A stretch of DNA of 64,000 bases from JBKEAJ01 sp047974415 (GCA_047974415.1 JBKECH010000020.1:36261-100260), one strand, 5' to 3'. Numbered from the stretch's first letter, positions 54,194 to 63,523 are shown. A program made the numbers and translations. Notes: generated by a model not told the origin, from the sequence alone.

Positions 54194-54353
54194 TAGTATT
54201 TTTCCATAATGTCGGGAATCTGAACTATAAAGTTAAACAGCAAGGCTTGCCGTTCTGTATACTGGGCGTTTGTGAATTGGGAGTTTATTTGTGTAAATGA
54301 CTAATTCGCAAAGTGAGCATAACGCAGATATTGGACTTTATAGACGGACTCTA
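54194..54353 (+). repeat. BR1 MITE-like repeat, full length, overlapping a stop codon
   Basis: The 160-bp copy starts TAGTATTTTTCCATAATGTC and ends GACTTTATAGACGGACTCTA. The final CTA is, on the minus strand, the TAG stop codon of the NagZ/beta-lactamase gene. Confidence 0.85.
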
Positions 54354-57300
54354 TTTAATTTGCTTTGGTATTAATGTTTGTATCTCACTATCAATTCCCA
54401 ATCCAGCATTAGGCGATATAGTTATCAAAGGGTGGTCTATAAGCACTCCCCCTCGCCGCCGTTGCTCCGCCTCCTTACTCTCGTTTACAAATTTATACGC
54501 CAGTTTCAATAGCTTTTGTCTTATGTTCAAAGCATAAATATTTCTATTTTGTCGGGTCGGATAAACTCTGTTAGAAATAAACACAAACAACAAGCCATTT
54601 TGAGGGTCGGCCCACGTGTAAGTACCTGTAAATCCAGTATGTCCAAAACACAAATCCGAGGCTTCAGAACAAGGATAATTTCCGTCGTCCTCTCCACTTT
54701 CTTCTTTTTCTCTTTCTAGATATGGCTTATCGAACAGCAAACCTCGTCTATTATCATCTGCCTCAAACATACGTTCTTGCGAAAACTTCTTCACCACATC
54801 AGCACGCAGAACCTGCACTCCCCCATAATAACCTTCTTGCAGATACATTTGCATCATCTTGGCAACATCGCCTGCACTAGCAAACAAACCTGCATGGCCC
54901 GACACTCCTCCAAGTAGTGCTGCACCTTCGTCGTGTACATATCCTTGCACCTGCCCTCTTTTCAGAATCCGGTCGTTTTCGGTAGGTGCAATCCTGTTAA
55001 TAGGATATCTATTTGCAGGATTAAAACACATAGTACTAGCACCTATGCGAGAATAGATATTATCTGAAAGATAGGATGCGAAATCCTTTCCAGACATATT
55101 TCTCACCATTTCAGGAGCAAAATACAAACCCAAATCAGAATATAAGTATTTTCGCGAAGTATTAAGTTTTGAATTCCTTACAACATCGAGCACCTCCAAG
55201 CGAAAAGAGTTTGTGGTATATAGATCATTACAAACCGAGAATGAAAAGTTTTTTGTTTTTATCGACGAAAAAGCATCGGTTCTAAACTGTTTATTTTTGT
55301 CTAGCGCCTTTGGCCAGATAGCCACCCACGACGGCAAGCCTGCCTGATGAGTAAGTACATCGCAAATGCGCATATTCTCCTTGTTTGTCCCCTTTAGGCT
55401 AAGTGCATATTTGGACATTTTGTCCGTAAGTGCAAACTTATTCTGACCATAAAGAGACATAAACGATGCCGCAGAGGCCATTATCTTTGTTAAAGATGCC
55501 AAATCATATAGATTGTTATTGGTGATATCCACTCGCTTGTCGTAAGTAAGATATCCAAAGTTCCTATCATAAAATACCTTGCCGTCTTTTGCTATTAATA
55601 TTTGACAACCAGGGAAAGCTTTTTTCAACACTGCCTCTTCAAGCACCTCATTAACAGCAGCATTAAGCACCCTAGAGTCCACATCTATTTCTTCTGGCAA
55701 AACATAACTTAGTCTTGCCACATCTTTCAAGTCTATTCCTGTGCCAACTTCCCAATACTTTGTGGATATTGGCAATCTTCCCGATGCGCCTATTCCTCCA
55801 AATATCAGCTGTGCTGCACCTTCTTCGGCATAACTGCTTTGTTCGTATGCAAAAATCATTGCATCAATAGCATCCAACGAGCTCAGTCTGTCGGCACCAT
55901 AGGGACTTCCAAATAGGCTAACTATGCTTTTCAATTTAGAAGAACTCAAGCGCCGAATTGCCTTGCTATATGAGGCTGACACTCCATAATTTGAGCGAGG
56001 GAAGACCGACGAATAGACCCCTGCTAAGACATGAGTATAACTCTTTTCCAATTTAGACACCAGCGCCTCTATTGTCGCATCAGACGAGCCTGAGCTAACA
56101 TAGTAGTGATCGGCCTCTATGTACTTATCCACCATTTTCTGAAAGTAAGTCTGCCTAGACGCTCCCATGACAATAGTCGCAACTCTGGTGTTTCTAAGGT
56201 CTTTAAGAGGCAAGAGACTATCAGTGTTACTTGTCAGCGTAAGTGCTTTTTTGTATAAATTGCTGATTGTCGCATTATATTTTCTGTTCTTTACAAAGGA
56301 CACAAGCGAGTCAGTCTTTGAAACATCGGGAGGAGCAATATTGGAGTAGCGCTTAAATGCCAATACTTTCCTACACTTACTGTTTATAAAGTCTGCACTA
56401 ATCTCGCCTCTATTTATTGCCGCAAGTATTGTGTCTACCACCACATTAGGATGGATAACGTATTCTACAACATCGCAACCTGCCTTTAGCGCTTCCAGCT
56501 CTGCACGACCCTCGGGGTATAGGGTTCTTACACCAGCCATGTTCATGGCATCGGTAAACACCAAGCCTCTAAAATTCATCCTATCCCTCAATATTCCACC
56601 AATGACATGACTAGATAGCGTCGAGGGCAAATCAGCTTTGCCAGTGATTTTAGGCAATGCAATATGCGCTGTCATTATCCCCCCCACGCCATCATTGATG
56701 GCTCTGGCAAATGGAAAAAACTCCAAGCTGTCTAGCTCCTTGAAATCTCTATTTGTTACTGGCAAGCTATGGTGAGAGTCTGTATCGGTGTCGCCATGTC
56801 CAGGGAAGTGCTTAGGCGTCGATAATACTTTCGAGCGCTGCAAGCCCGAAATCATTGCTAACAACTTATTTGACACTCGATATCGGTCTTCGCCAAAGGA
56901 TCTATAATTAATTATTGGATTGTTACGATTTGAATTGATGTCAGCAACAGGACCAAAGTTGACAGATACCCCAAGAGCTCTGCATTTTTCGCCTAGCTCC
57001 CTACCCATTGTTTCTATATACGAGTCGTCGCTAACTGCCCCAAGTGTCATGTTGTAGGGATATCTATTCATGTCCTTAATGCGCATTGCCAAGCCCCATT
57101 CTGCATCGGCAGCCACCATCAAAGGAACATTCGATACTGCCTGTGCTTCTGCAATATAGCGGATATGTTCCTTAACACTAGGAGTTTTACCCAAGATAAT
57201 ACCACCAACTTTATGTGCGTCTATTTTTTGCTTTAAGCTCAGCAACTGCGCATTTCCACTCTCGGGGTAGGCAACAATCATTATCAATTGTGCTATTCTT

Positions 57301-57491
57301 TCCTTCAAGCTAAGTGTTGCAAGTACATTGTTCACCCACGAGCTGTTTTGAAGACTCAAGAAGTCAGGCTCATGGAAGGAATCAGCAACACCAACAGATG
57401 TATGAATGGCACTGTTGGACGACAAGATTGGAGACAGTAGACATGCAACAGCAAGTAACAAAAACCGCATCCCTTTTTGTATAAATCTCAT
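54351..57491 (-). CDS. GH3 beta-N-acetylhexosaminidase fused to a serine beta-lactamase-like domain
   Basis: The 1046-residue protein has a signal peptide (about 1-28), a NagZ-like GH3 domain (about 55-395: KHFPGHGDTDTDSHHSLP with the Asp-His acid/base dyad, nucleophile Asp in VFTDAMNMAGV), a GH3 C-terminal-like domain (about 405-620) and a class C beta-lactamase/DD-peptidase domain (about 635-1020: SLTK as SxxK, YSDLG as the YxN motif, HTGFTG as the KTG motif). It would act in the periplasm on muropeptides, removing GlcNAc and perhaps acting on D-Ala peptides. This fusion is known in Bacteroidota. The stop TAG is provided by the BR1 repeat end. Confidence 0.92.
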   Translation of the reverse strand: MRFIQKGMRFLLLAVACLLSPILSSNSAIHTSVGVADSFHEPDFLSLQNSSWVNNVLATLSLKERIAQLIMIVAYPESGNAQLLSLKQKIDAHKVGGIILGKTPSVKEHIRYIAEAQAVSNVPLMVAADAEWGLAMRIKDMNRYPYNMTLGAVSDDSYIETMGRELGEKCRALGVSVNFGPVADINSNRNNPIINYRSFGEDRYRVSNKLLAMISGLQRSKVLSTPKHFPGHGDTDTDSHHSLPVTNRDFKELDSLEFFPFARAINDGVGGIMTAHIALPKITGKADLPSTLSSHVIGGILRDRMNFRGLVFTDAMNMAGVRTLYPEGRAELEALKAGCDVVEYVIHPNVVVDTILAAINRGEISADFINSKCRKVLAFKRYSNIAPPDVSKTDSLVSFVKNRKYNATISNLYKKALTLTSNTDSLLPLKDLRNTRVATIVMGASRQTYFQKMVDKYIEADHYYVSSGSSDATIEALVSKLEKSYTHVLAGVYSSVFPRSNYGVSASYSKAIRRLSSSKLKSIVSLFGSPYGADRLSSLDAIDAMIFAYEQSSYAEEGAAQLIFGGIGASGRLPISTKYWEVGTGIDLKDVARLSYVLPEEIDVDSRVLNAAVNEVLEEAVLKKAFPGCQILIAKDGKVFYDRNFGYLTYDKRVDITNNNLYDLASLTKIMASAASFMSLYGQNKFALTDKMSKYALSLKGTNKENMRICDVLTHQAGLPSWVAIWPKALDKNKQFRTDAFSSIKTKNFSFSVCNDLYTTNSFRLEVLDVVRNSKLNTSRKYLYSDLGLYFAPEMVRNMSGKDFASYLSDNIYSRIGASTMCFNPANRYPINRIAPTENDRILKRGQVQGYVHDEGAALLGGVSGHAGLFASAGDVAKMMQMYLQEGYYGGVQVLRADVVKKFSQERMFEADDNRRGLLFDKPYLEREKEESGEDDGNYPCSEASDLCFGHTGFTGTYTWADPQNGLLFVFISNRVYPTRQNRNIYALNIRQKLLKLAYKFVNESKEAEQRRRGGVLIDHPLITISPNAGLGIDSEIQTLIPKQIK

Positions 57492-57523
57492 CTTTAATTA
57501 AATCATTTACAAAATCAACTATT

Positions 57524-57683
57524 TAGTGTCTGTCTATAATGTAGGGAGTCTGAACTACAAAGTTAAACAGCAAGGCTTGCCGTTCTGTATACTGGGAGTT
57601 TGTGAATTGGGAGTTTACTTGTGTAAATGACTAATTCGCAAAGTGAGCATAACGCAGATATTGGACTTTATATACGGACTCTA
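57524..57683 (+). repeat. BR1 MITE-like repeat, full length, overlapping the asd 3' end
   Basis: The 160-bp copy starts TAGTGTCTGTCTATAATG and ends ATATACGGACTCTA, flanked by ATTTA on both sides. The last asd codons and stop (57668-57683) lie inside its right inverted end. Confidence 0.85.
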
Positions 57684-58675
57684 TTTACTAAGTATTCAGC
57701 TATCTGCACAGCATTTAGAGCTGCTCCTTTTTTTATCTGATCACCCACACACCAGAAAGTCAAGCCCTTAGGATTAGTCAAATCTTTGCGAAGGCGCCCC
57801 ACATAAACATCATCCTTGCCCGACAAGAACAGAGGCATAGGATATTCCTTGTTTTCAGGATTATCCATCAGTGTCAGCCCATCTGCTTTTTCAAATGCTG
57901 TGCGCACATCGTCCAGCGACAGCTCCTTTTCCGTTTCCACCCATATAGCCTCAGAATGCGCTCTCAGTACTGGTATACGCACGCACATAGCACTGACCTC
58001 TATGTCGGAATGTAATATCTTGCGTGTCTCGTTGAACATCTTCATTTCTTCCTTTGTATAGCCATTTTCTGTGAAGACATCCACTTGTGGGATAATATTC
58101 ATCGCTAGTTGGTAGGCAAACTTATCCACAACAACCTCCTCGCCTGCAATAACTTGCCGAGTCTGAGCTACAAGCTCGTCCATTGCTGCTGCTCCGGCTC
58201 CACTTGCAGCTTGGTATGTAGAAACATGGACTTTCTTAATCTTCGACAGGTCGTTGATTGGTTTAAGTGCCACCAACATCTGTATGGTTGTACAGTTAGG
58301 GTTAGCAATAATATTGCGCGGCGCATTTTTTGCATCTTCGCCATTTACTTCTGGCACAACCAAGGGGACATCTTCGTCCATCCTGAATGCACTGGAGTTG
58401 TCAATCATCATAGCACCATGCTTGGTTATTGTTGTCGCATAATCCTTAGATGTTCCCCCTCCTGCTGACACTAGTGCAATGTCTACATCTTTGAAGTCGT
58501 CATTATGCTGAAGCTCCTTTACTTCTATTTCCTTACCTCTAAACAAGTATTTAGTACCAGCACTTCTAGACGAGCCAAACAACAACAGCTCATCTAAGTT
58601 AAAATTGCGTTCTTCCAAAACCTTCAACAGCTCTTGCCCAACAGCTCCACTTGCTCCTACTATAGCAATTCTCAT
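57668..58675 (-). CDS. asd: Aspartate-semialdehyde dehydrogenase
   Basis: Asd reduces beta-aspartyl phosphate to the semialdehyde, the branch point to DAP/lysine, threonine and methionine. The 335-residue protein has GASGAVGQELL (7-17), the catalytic Cys in NPNCTTIQM, STYQAASGAG, the active-site His in RIPVLRAHSEA, and VGRLRKD. The C-terminal residues NRVRI and the TAA stop are encoded by the inverted end of a BR1 repeat, so the original tail has been replaced or extended. Confidence 0.95.
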   Translation of the reverse strand: MRIAIVGASGAVGQELLKVLEERNFNLDELLLFGSSRSAGTKYLFRGKEIEVKELQHNDDFKDVDIALVSAGGGTSKDYATTITKHGAMMIDNSSAFRMDEDVPLVVPEVNGEDAKNAPRNIIANPNCTTIQMLVALKPINDLSKIKKVHVSTYQAASGAGAAAMDELVAQTRQVIAGEEVVVDKFAYQLAMNIIPQVDVFTENGYTKEEMKMFNETRKILHSDIEVSAMCVRIPVLRAHSEAIWVETEKELSLDDVRTAFEKADGLTLMDNPENKEYPMPLFLSGKDDVYVGRLRKDLTNPKGLTFWCVGDQIKKGAALNAVQIAEYLVNRVRI

Positions 58676-58927
58676 ATCATTTTATTTATTTATTTTCACC
58701 CAAAATCCGACCAAAGTTTACCCCTCCTCCAAGGATGTGACATTATTGTCGAGAGCATAACGTAGACGACTGGAGGGCGAACTTGTGTGTTCACCCTCCA
58801 GTCCGTCTCAAATTTTAATCTGGGACTAACAACATATTGTCGCTATGCTACTTTTTATTCACGCCTCAACCCTCGTGTAGGTGTAACATTGCAAGCGTAA
58901 CGAGGTGTTGGATCTGACAGACGAATT
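58676..58927. other. Intergenic region with a strong hairpin
   Basis: A 14-bp inverted repeat with one mismatch, ACTGGAGGGCGAAC/GTTCACCCTCCAGT (58769-58782, 58789-58802), could fold between tonB and asd. There is no T-run in either direction. The function is not assigned. Confidence 0.45.
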
Positions 58928-59620
58928 TTAATTCTGCAACTTAAAAGTGATAGGGCACTGGAACCTACAGTTCACAGCTCTACCCCCTTGCCGACCAGGC
59001 TTCCACATAGGCATCTTTGCTACTACTCGCAAGGCCTCCTTGTCAAGTGCTGGGTCAACGCCTCTTAGGATAACAGCATCTTTTACGGTTCCGTCTTTCC
59101 ACACTACAAATTGCACTACCACACGCCCTTGCACTCCGTTTTCTTGTGCTACCACAGGGTATTTAACTTCGTCGCGCAACCATTTTTGCAATGCCGAATA
59201 GCCCCCAGGAAATTCGGGCATTTCTTCTGCTATTTGAACAATCTCTTCCTCTTTTTTTACAACCTCCACAGGCACATCTTTCACAACGGATTTAATCTCA
59301 ACCTCTCTATCTACATCATCGTCAAAAAGTTCAAGGTCAGTATCTACATCTACATCGTTGTCAACAACTTCGATTTCTGTTGTCAATTGCTGCGGTGGGG
59401 GTGGTGGGGGTGGTGTGTTCAATATTTCCTCGCGTGCTACCTGAGGAACGTCTATTTCTATAGCTTCCACCTTATCGTCTCCCAAATCGGCAGCCGCTTT
59501 TATCTCTTGGGTTGTATTAAATACAATCCAAACTGCAAAAAGACACAAACATAGACCCAATGCCAAAAAAACAGCTTTGTTTCTTTCCATGTCCTTACTA
59601 GGGTTTTTCTTTAGTTCCAT
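58928..59620 (-). CDS. tonB: TonB family energy-transducing protein (copy 1)
   Basis: The 230-residue protein has an N-terminal transmembrane anchor (about 14-35), a periplasmic Pro-rich linker (TPPPPPPP) with an acidic section (DNDVDVDTDLELFDDDVDRE) and a C-terminal TonB domain (about 145-230: VKYPVVAQENGVQGRVVVQF, DAVILRGVDPALDKEAL, W.PGRQGGRAVN). It couples the proton-motive force to TonB receptors via ExbBD. It is tandem with a similar gene upstream. Confidence 0.9.
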   Translation of the reverse strand: MELKKNPSKDMERNKAVFLALGLCLCLFAVWIVFNTTQEIKAAADLGDDKVEAIEIDVPQVAREEILNTPPPPPPPQQLTTEIEVVDNDVDVDTDLELFDDDVDREVEIKSVVKDVPVEVVKKEEEIVQIAEEMPEFPGGYSALQKWLRDEVKYPVVAQENGVQGRVVVQFVVWKDGTVKDAVILRGVDPALDKEALRVVAKMPMWKPGRQGGRAVNCRFQCPITFKLQN

Positions 59621-59853
59621 ATCTTATTATTTTTTATCGTTATCGAATTATTAAGCAGGTCAAAGTAAGTAATAGTTTTTCGATTACACAAAAAAAACAT
59701 ATTAATTTTATTCCAAAATGCGCATCAGACGAGCACTGCAAATACTCCAAGCTCAATAATCAAAGCACTTAGCAAGGAGAACAACAGTCAGCAGTATTGT
59801 ACATATCAATGAGTTAAAACATATAACAGAGCCCCCTGATGCGCATCTAAAAT
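59621..59853. repeat. 129-bp inverted-repeat-bounded segment between the two tonB genes
   Basis: Perfect 11-bp inverted repeats ATGCGCATCAG (59718-59728) and CTGATGCGCAT (59836-59846) bound a non-coding segment. It does not belong to the BR1-BR3 families. Confidence 0.6.
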
Positions 59854-60543
59854 TTATCTTTGCAGTTTAAAGGTAATAGGAATGCGGAACCTACAATTCA
59901 CTGCTCGTCCCCCTTGCAGACCTGGCTTCCAGTTTGGCATTTTGTCAATCACTCGCAAAGCTTCGTTGTCGAGAGAAGGATGTACTTTCCTCAATACAAC
60001 AGCATCTCTGACTGTTCCATCTTTCCTCACAACAAACTCTATTACCACCCTTCCTTCTATTTCTGTAGCTTGCGCATCGGCGGGATAAACAACTTCCTTG
60101 TTCAGCCATGCTGCTAGCGCTGCCACTCCTCCAGGGAATGTAGGATTCTGGTCTGGAATATCGACTACAGTATCCTGTGCCACAATGACATCCGAAGAAG
60201 AAGGCATCCGTGATGCTAAATTGTTTAAGGCATCTGTAACATCAGGTTCGTCAAATACATCAATGTCTATTAAAGGTACATCTTCCTTTGTTACAACGAT
60301 ATCTGCAAATATAGGTTTAGGGGGAGGTGCAGCCTGACGTTCGGGCATTTCCTCCCTTGTTATTTGTGGGATATCTAATTCTACTGTTTCGATGTTGTCA
60401 TCACTAAAAGCTACTGTGGCTTTAATCTCCTGGCTTGCAGAGAACACTGCCCATACTCCTAGCAGAGATAGGCTCATACCTATTGAAAGGAACAAAACTT
60501 TGTTTCTCTCAATGTCCTTGTTTGGATTCTTTTTTAACTTCAT
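59854..60543 (-). CDS. tonB: TonB family energy-transducing protein (copy 2)
   Basis: The 229-residue paralogue of the adjacent gene has the same start (M.LKKNP.KD.ERNK), an anchor helix (about 14-35), a linker with fewer prolines (QAAPPKPIF) and a TonB C-terminal domain (about 135-229: VVYPADAQATEIEGRVVIEF, DAVVLRKVHPSLDNEAL). The anchor and CTD agree closely with copy 1 while the linker differs, indicating duplication followed by linker divergence, perhaps serving different receptors. Confidence 0.9.
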   Translation of the reverse strand: MKLKKNPNKDIERNKVLFLSIGMSLSLLGVWAVFSASQEIKATVAFSDDNIETVELDIPQITREEMPERQAAPPPKPIFADIVVTKEDVPLIDIDVFDEPDVTDALNNLASRMPSSSDVIVAQDTVVDIPDQNPTFPGGVAALAAWLNKEVVYPADAQATEIEGRVVIEFVVRKDGTVRDAVVLRKVHPSLDNEALRVIDKMPNWKPGLQGGRAVNCRFRIPITFKLQR

Positions 60544-60561
60544 AAGCTTGATTTTTAATTA

Positions 60562-60720
60562 ATATTTGTCCATAATGTCGGGAGTCTGAACTATAAAGTT
60601 AAATATCAAGGCTTGCCGTTCTGTTATACTGGGACTTTGTGAATTGGGAGTTTACTTGTGTAAATGACTAACTCGCAAAGCAAGCATAACACAGATATAG
60701 GACTTTATAGACGGACTCTA
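60562..60720 (+). repeat. BR1 MITE-like repeat with 8-bp flanking duplication
   Basis: A full copy. AATTAATA occurs at 60557-60564 and again at 60720-60727, the clearest target-site-duplication-like pair among the BR1 copies. Confidence 0.82.
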
Positions 60721-61095
60721 ATTAATATACAACTTTCGATTACTACTTCAAATCAATAAAAACCTTTCAAGCCAGAATATCGCTAGTTCGCCTACTACGT
60801 GCTCCAATCTCTTCAAAACAAAGCTATTGTTCGTTTTAGACGCAATTTGCGTCTCTCTCCGTGGCGGTGCTACACTTCGTTCACCAAAGTCCTTGTTTCA
60901 TCGAGTTTAAGATCTTCGCTACGGTGTTTCCAGTGCATATATACACAACGTTTATTAATCTACTTTATTGTCTAGCATTAAAAAATTTTCAGCTTATTTC
61001 AACCCAGAATAATCTGAGTTAAAAGTAATTTGCCTAAAAAGTTAAGTAAGTATACTGAACTTTATGTACTTTTGTGCTCTTAGTACTACTCCGCA
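60721..61095. promoter_or_regulatory. BR2 repeat copy and promoter of the CoA-transferase gene
   Basis: A BR2 copy in minus orientation spans about 60772-60943 and contains the palindrome AGACGCAATTTGCGTCT (60838-60854). A TACTTTTG -7 box at 61067-61074 precedes the CoA-transferase ATG by 21 bases. Confidence 0.6.
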
Positions 61096-62400
61096 ATGAA
61101 ACAAATAAAGTACATAAGTCCCAAAGAGGCTGTAAAAATAATAAAATCGGGCGACCGTGTACATTTACATGGTGTTGCATGCTCGTCGAAGGAGTTGGTA
61201 AATGCTCTTATTGAGAGAGGTCGGAACGGAGAACTAAAAGACGTAACAATACAACACACTCACACACAGACATCTGCCGACTATGGCTCCAAGGAGTTCA
61301 CTTCGGCATTTAATGTTGAACAATTGTTTGTCGATAGCAATTTCAGAGAGCATACACAGAAAGGGTACGCACAGTATGTCCCTGCATTTTTATTCGACAC
61401 CCAGCGCCTTATTAGGCAAGGATATATGACTCCCGATGTGGTGCTTTGCATGGTCTCGCCACCAGACGAGCACGGCTATGTATCCTTAGGTTTGAGTGTT
61501 ATGTGCACCCTTGCAGCAATAGAAGTCGGCAAGACTGTAATTGCAGCGGTAAATCCTAATATGCCTCGCACTCACGGCGATGCCCTGATGCACATCGACA
61601 ATTTCGATATATTTACGGTTGACGAAAGCCCCATTGCTAATGTGCCAAATCCTCATATTGCAGACACAGACAGAAAAATTGGGAGATATACTGCCGAGCT
61701 CGTAGAAGATGGCGCCACCTTGCAAATTGGCATAGGCTCGATTCCCAATGCTGTACTTTCGAGTCTCACAGGACATAAAAATCTGGGGGTACATACGGAG
61801 ATGTTCGTGCCAGGGCTGTTGCAACTTATTGAAATGGGAGTTATTAACAACTCCATGAAAAAAATCGACATAGGAAAACTCGTTGCCACGTTCATGCTTG
61901 GCGACAGTGGCTTATATCAATTTGCTGACAACAATCCCATGCTTCAAATGAAGGATGTGGCATATACCAACGACCCTCGCGTAGTGGCACAAAATCCCAA
62001 GGCAACATGCATAAACTCAGCAATACAGATAGACCTGACGGGACAGGTATGCGCCGACTCCATTGGCAGCATTCACTACTCTGGCGTGGGCGGACAGATG
62101 GATTTTATGACTGGCGCAGCATGGAGCAAAGGTGGCAAGGCTGTTATTGCCATGCGCTCGACAACAAAAAACGGAGAAAGCAAGATAAGTCCTTTTATTA
62201 CTCTTGGCGGAGGAATAACAAGCACCAGAGCAAACGTACATTGGGTAGTAACAGAGTATGGAGCAGTAAATCTTTTTGGCAGAACATTACAGCAAAGAGC
62301 TAAACTGCTGACTTCCATAGCTCACCCCAAGCACCGAGAAAGTCTAGAAAAAGCTGCCTTCGAGCGCTTTGGTGAACATTATTTGAATATAACAGTTTAA
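61096..62400 (+). CDS. Acetyl-CoA hydrolase/transferase family CoA-transferase
   Basis: The 434-residue class I-like CoA-transferase has the catalytic Glu235 in GVHTEMFVPG, ATLQIGIGSIPNAV, YSGVGGQMDFMTGAA and ITLGGGITSTRANVHWVVTEYGAVNLFG. The family includes 4-hydroxybutyrate, butyryl-CoA:acetate, and succinyl-CoA:acetate CoA-transferases. In a fermentative Bacteroidales host it would pass CoA between acids such as acetate and butyrate or succinate; substrates are not assignable by eye. It is followed by the aldolase gene. Confidence 0.9.
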   Translation: MKQIKYISPKEAVKIIKSGDRVHLHGVACSSKELVNALIERGRNGELKDVTIQHTHTQTSADYGSKEFTSAFNVEQLFVDSNFREHTQKGYAQYVPAFLFDTQRLIRQGYMTPDVVLCMVSPPDEHGYVSLGLSVMCTLAAIEVGKTVIAAVNPNMPRTHGDALMHIDNFDIFTVDESPIANVPNPHIADTDRKIGRYTAELVEDGATLQIGIGSIPNAVLSSLTGHKNLGVHTEMFVPGLLQLIEMGVINNSMKKIDIGKLVATFMLGDSGLYQFADNNPMLQMKDVAYTNDPRVVAQNPKATCINSAIQIDLTGQVCADSIGSIHYSGVGGQMDFMTGAAWSKGGKAVIAMRSTTKNGESKISPFITLGGGITSTRANVHWVVTEYGAVNLFGRTLQQRAKLLTSIAHPKHRESLEKAAFERFGEHYLNITV

Positions 62401-62443
62401 TAAACAAATGAAACAAAATTAGTTTAAAATAAATTTTAAAATT

Positions 62444-63523
62444 ATGTCTGAAAAAGTTTTTGACAAAGTAAAGCCCGGAGTCATTACGGGTAGCGACTTA
62501 CAAGAGGTATTTCGCATTGCAAATGAGAACAACTTTGCTATTCCTGCTGTGAACGTAGTAGGTACCGATTCTGTGAATGCAGTTATCGAAGCTGCAAAAG
62601 TAGTTAACTCTCCTGTGATCATCCAGCTATCAAACGGCGGAGCACAGTTCTATGCCGGTAAAGGGCTGAAATTGGACGGTCAGGGCACACAGGTTCTTGG
62701 TGCAATATCGGCAGCTAAGCATGTACACACTGTAGCCGAAGCTTATGGTGTTGCTGTGATTCTTCATACAGACCATGCTGCCAAAAAGTTGCTTCCTTGG
62801 ATAGACGGATTGCTAGATGCCAGCGAGAAGCACTATAAAGAAACTGGCAAACCTCTTTTCTCTTCTCATATGCTAGACCTATCAGAAGAACCTTTGGAAG
62901 AGAACATTGCAATTTGCAAAGAGTATCTTTCTCGCATGTCAAAAATAGACATGACTCTGGAGATAGAACTAGGTATTACTGGTGGAGAGGAAGACGGCGT
63001 CGACAATTCTGATGTTGACAATGCCATGCTATATACTCAGCCCGAGGAAGTTTGCTATGCCTACGAAGAGCTATTGAAGATTTCTCCAAACTTCACCATT
63101 GCTGCTTCATTTGGTAATGTGCATGGTGTTTACAAGCCAGGAAATGTGGTTCTAAAGCCAACAATCCTTAGAGATTCGCAAGCATATATCAAGAATAAGC
63201 TTGGCACTGGCGACCTGCCTGTGAACTTTGTTTTCCACGGTGGCTCAGGCTCTTCACAAAAGGATATCAGAGAAGCCATAGAGTATGGCGTTATCAAGAT
63301 GAACATAGATACCGATACGCAATGGGCAATGTGGGACGGCATTCGCAAGTACGAAGCTGCAAACCACGACTACCTGCAAGCGCAGATTGGCAACCCTGAA
63401 GGAGCTGACAAGCCTAACAAGAAGTTCTACGATCCTCGTGTATGGCTAAGAAAAGGCGAGGAAGCAATGATTGAGAGGCTAAAGATTGCATTCAACGATC
63501 TGAACTGCATCGACAAAAGCTAA
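62444..63523 (+). CDS. fbaA: Class II fructose-bisphosphate aldolase
   Basis: Zinc-dependent aldolase splits fructose 1,6-bisphosphate in glycolysis. The 359-residue length and motifs (HTDHAAK with H108, D110, H111; EIELGITGGEEDGVD; FGNVHGVYKPGNV; FHGGSGSS; KMNIDTDTQ) match the class IIA FbaA type. The stop codon is followed 2 bases later by a BR1 terminal sequence (63526-63541) and then by a strong terminator. Confidence 0.96.
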   Translation: MSEKVFDKVKPGVITGSDLQEVFRIANENNFAIPAVNVVGTDSVNAVIEAAKVVNSPVIIQLSNGGAQFYAGKGLKLDGQGTQVLGAISAAKHVHTVAEAYGVAVILHTDHAAKKLLPWIDGLLDASEKHYKETGKPLFSSHMLDLSEEPLEENIAICKEYLSRMSKIDMTLEIELGITGGEEDGVDNSDVDNAMLYTQPEEVCYAYEELLKISPNFTIAASFGNVHGVYKPGNVVLKPTILRDSQAYIKNKLGTGDLPVNFVFHGGSGSSQKDIREAIEYGVIKMNIDTDTQWAMWDGIRKYEAANHDYLQAQIGNPEGADKPNKKFYDPRVWLRKGEEAMIERLKIAFNDLNCIDKS

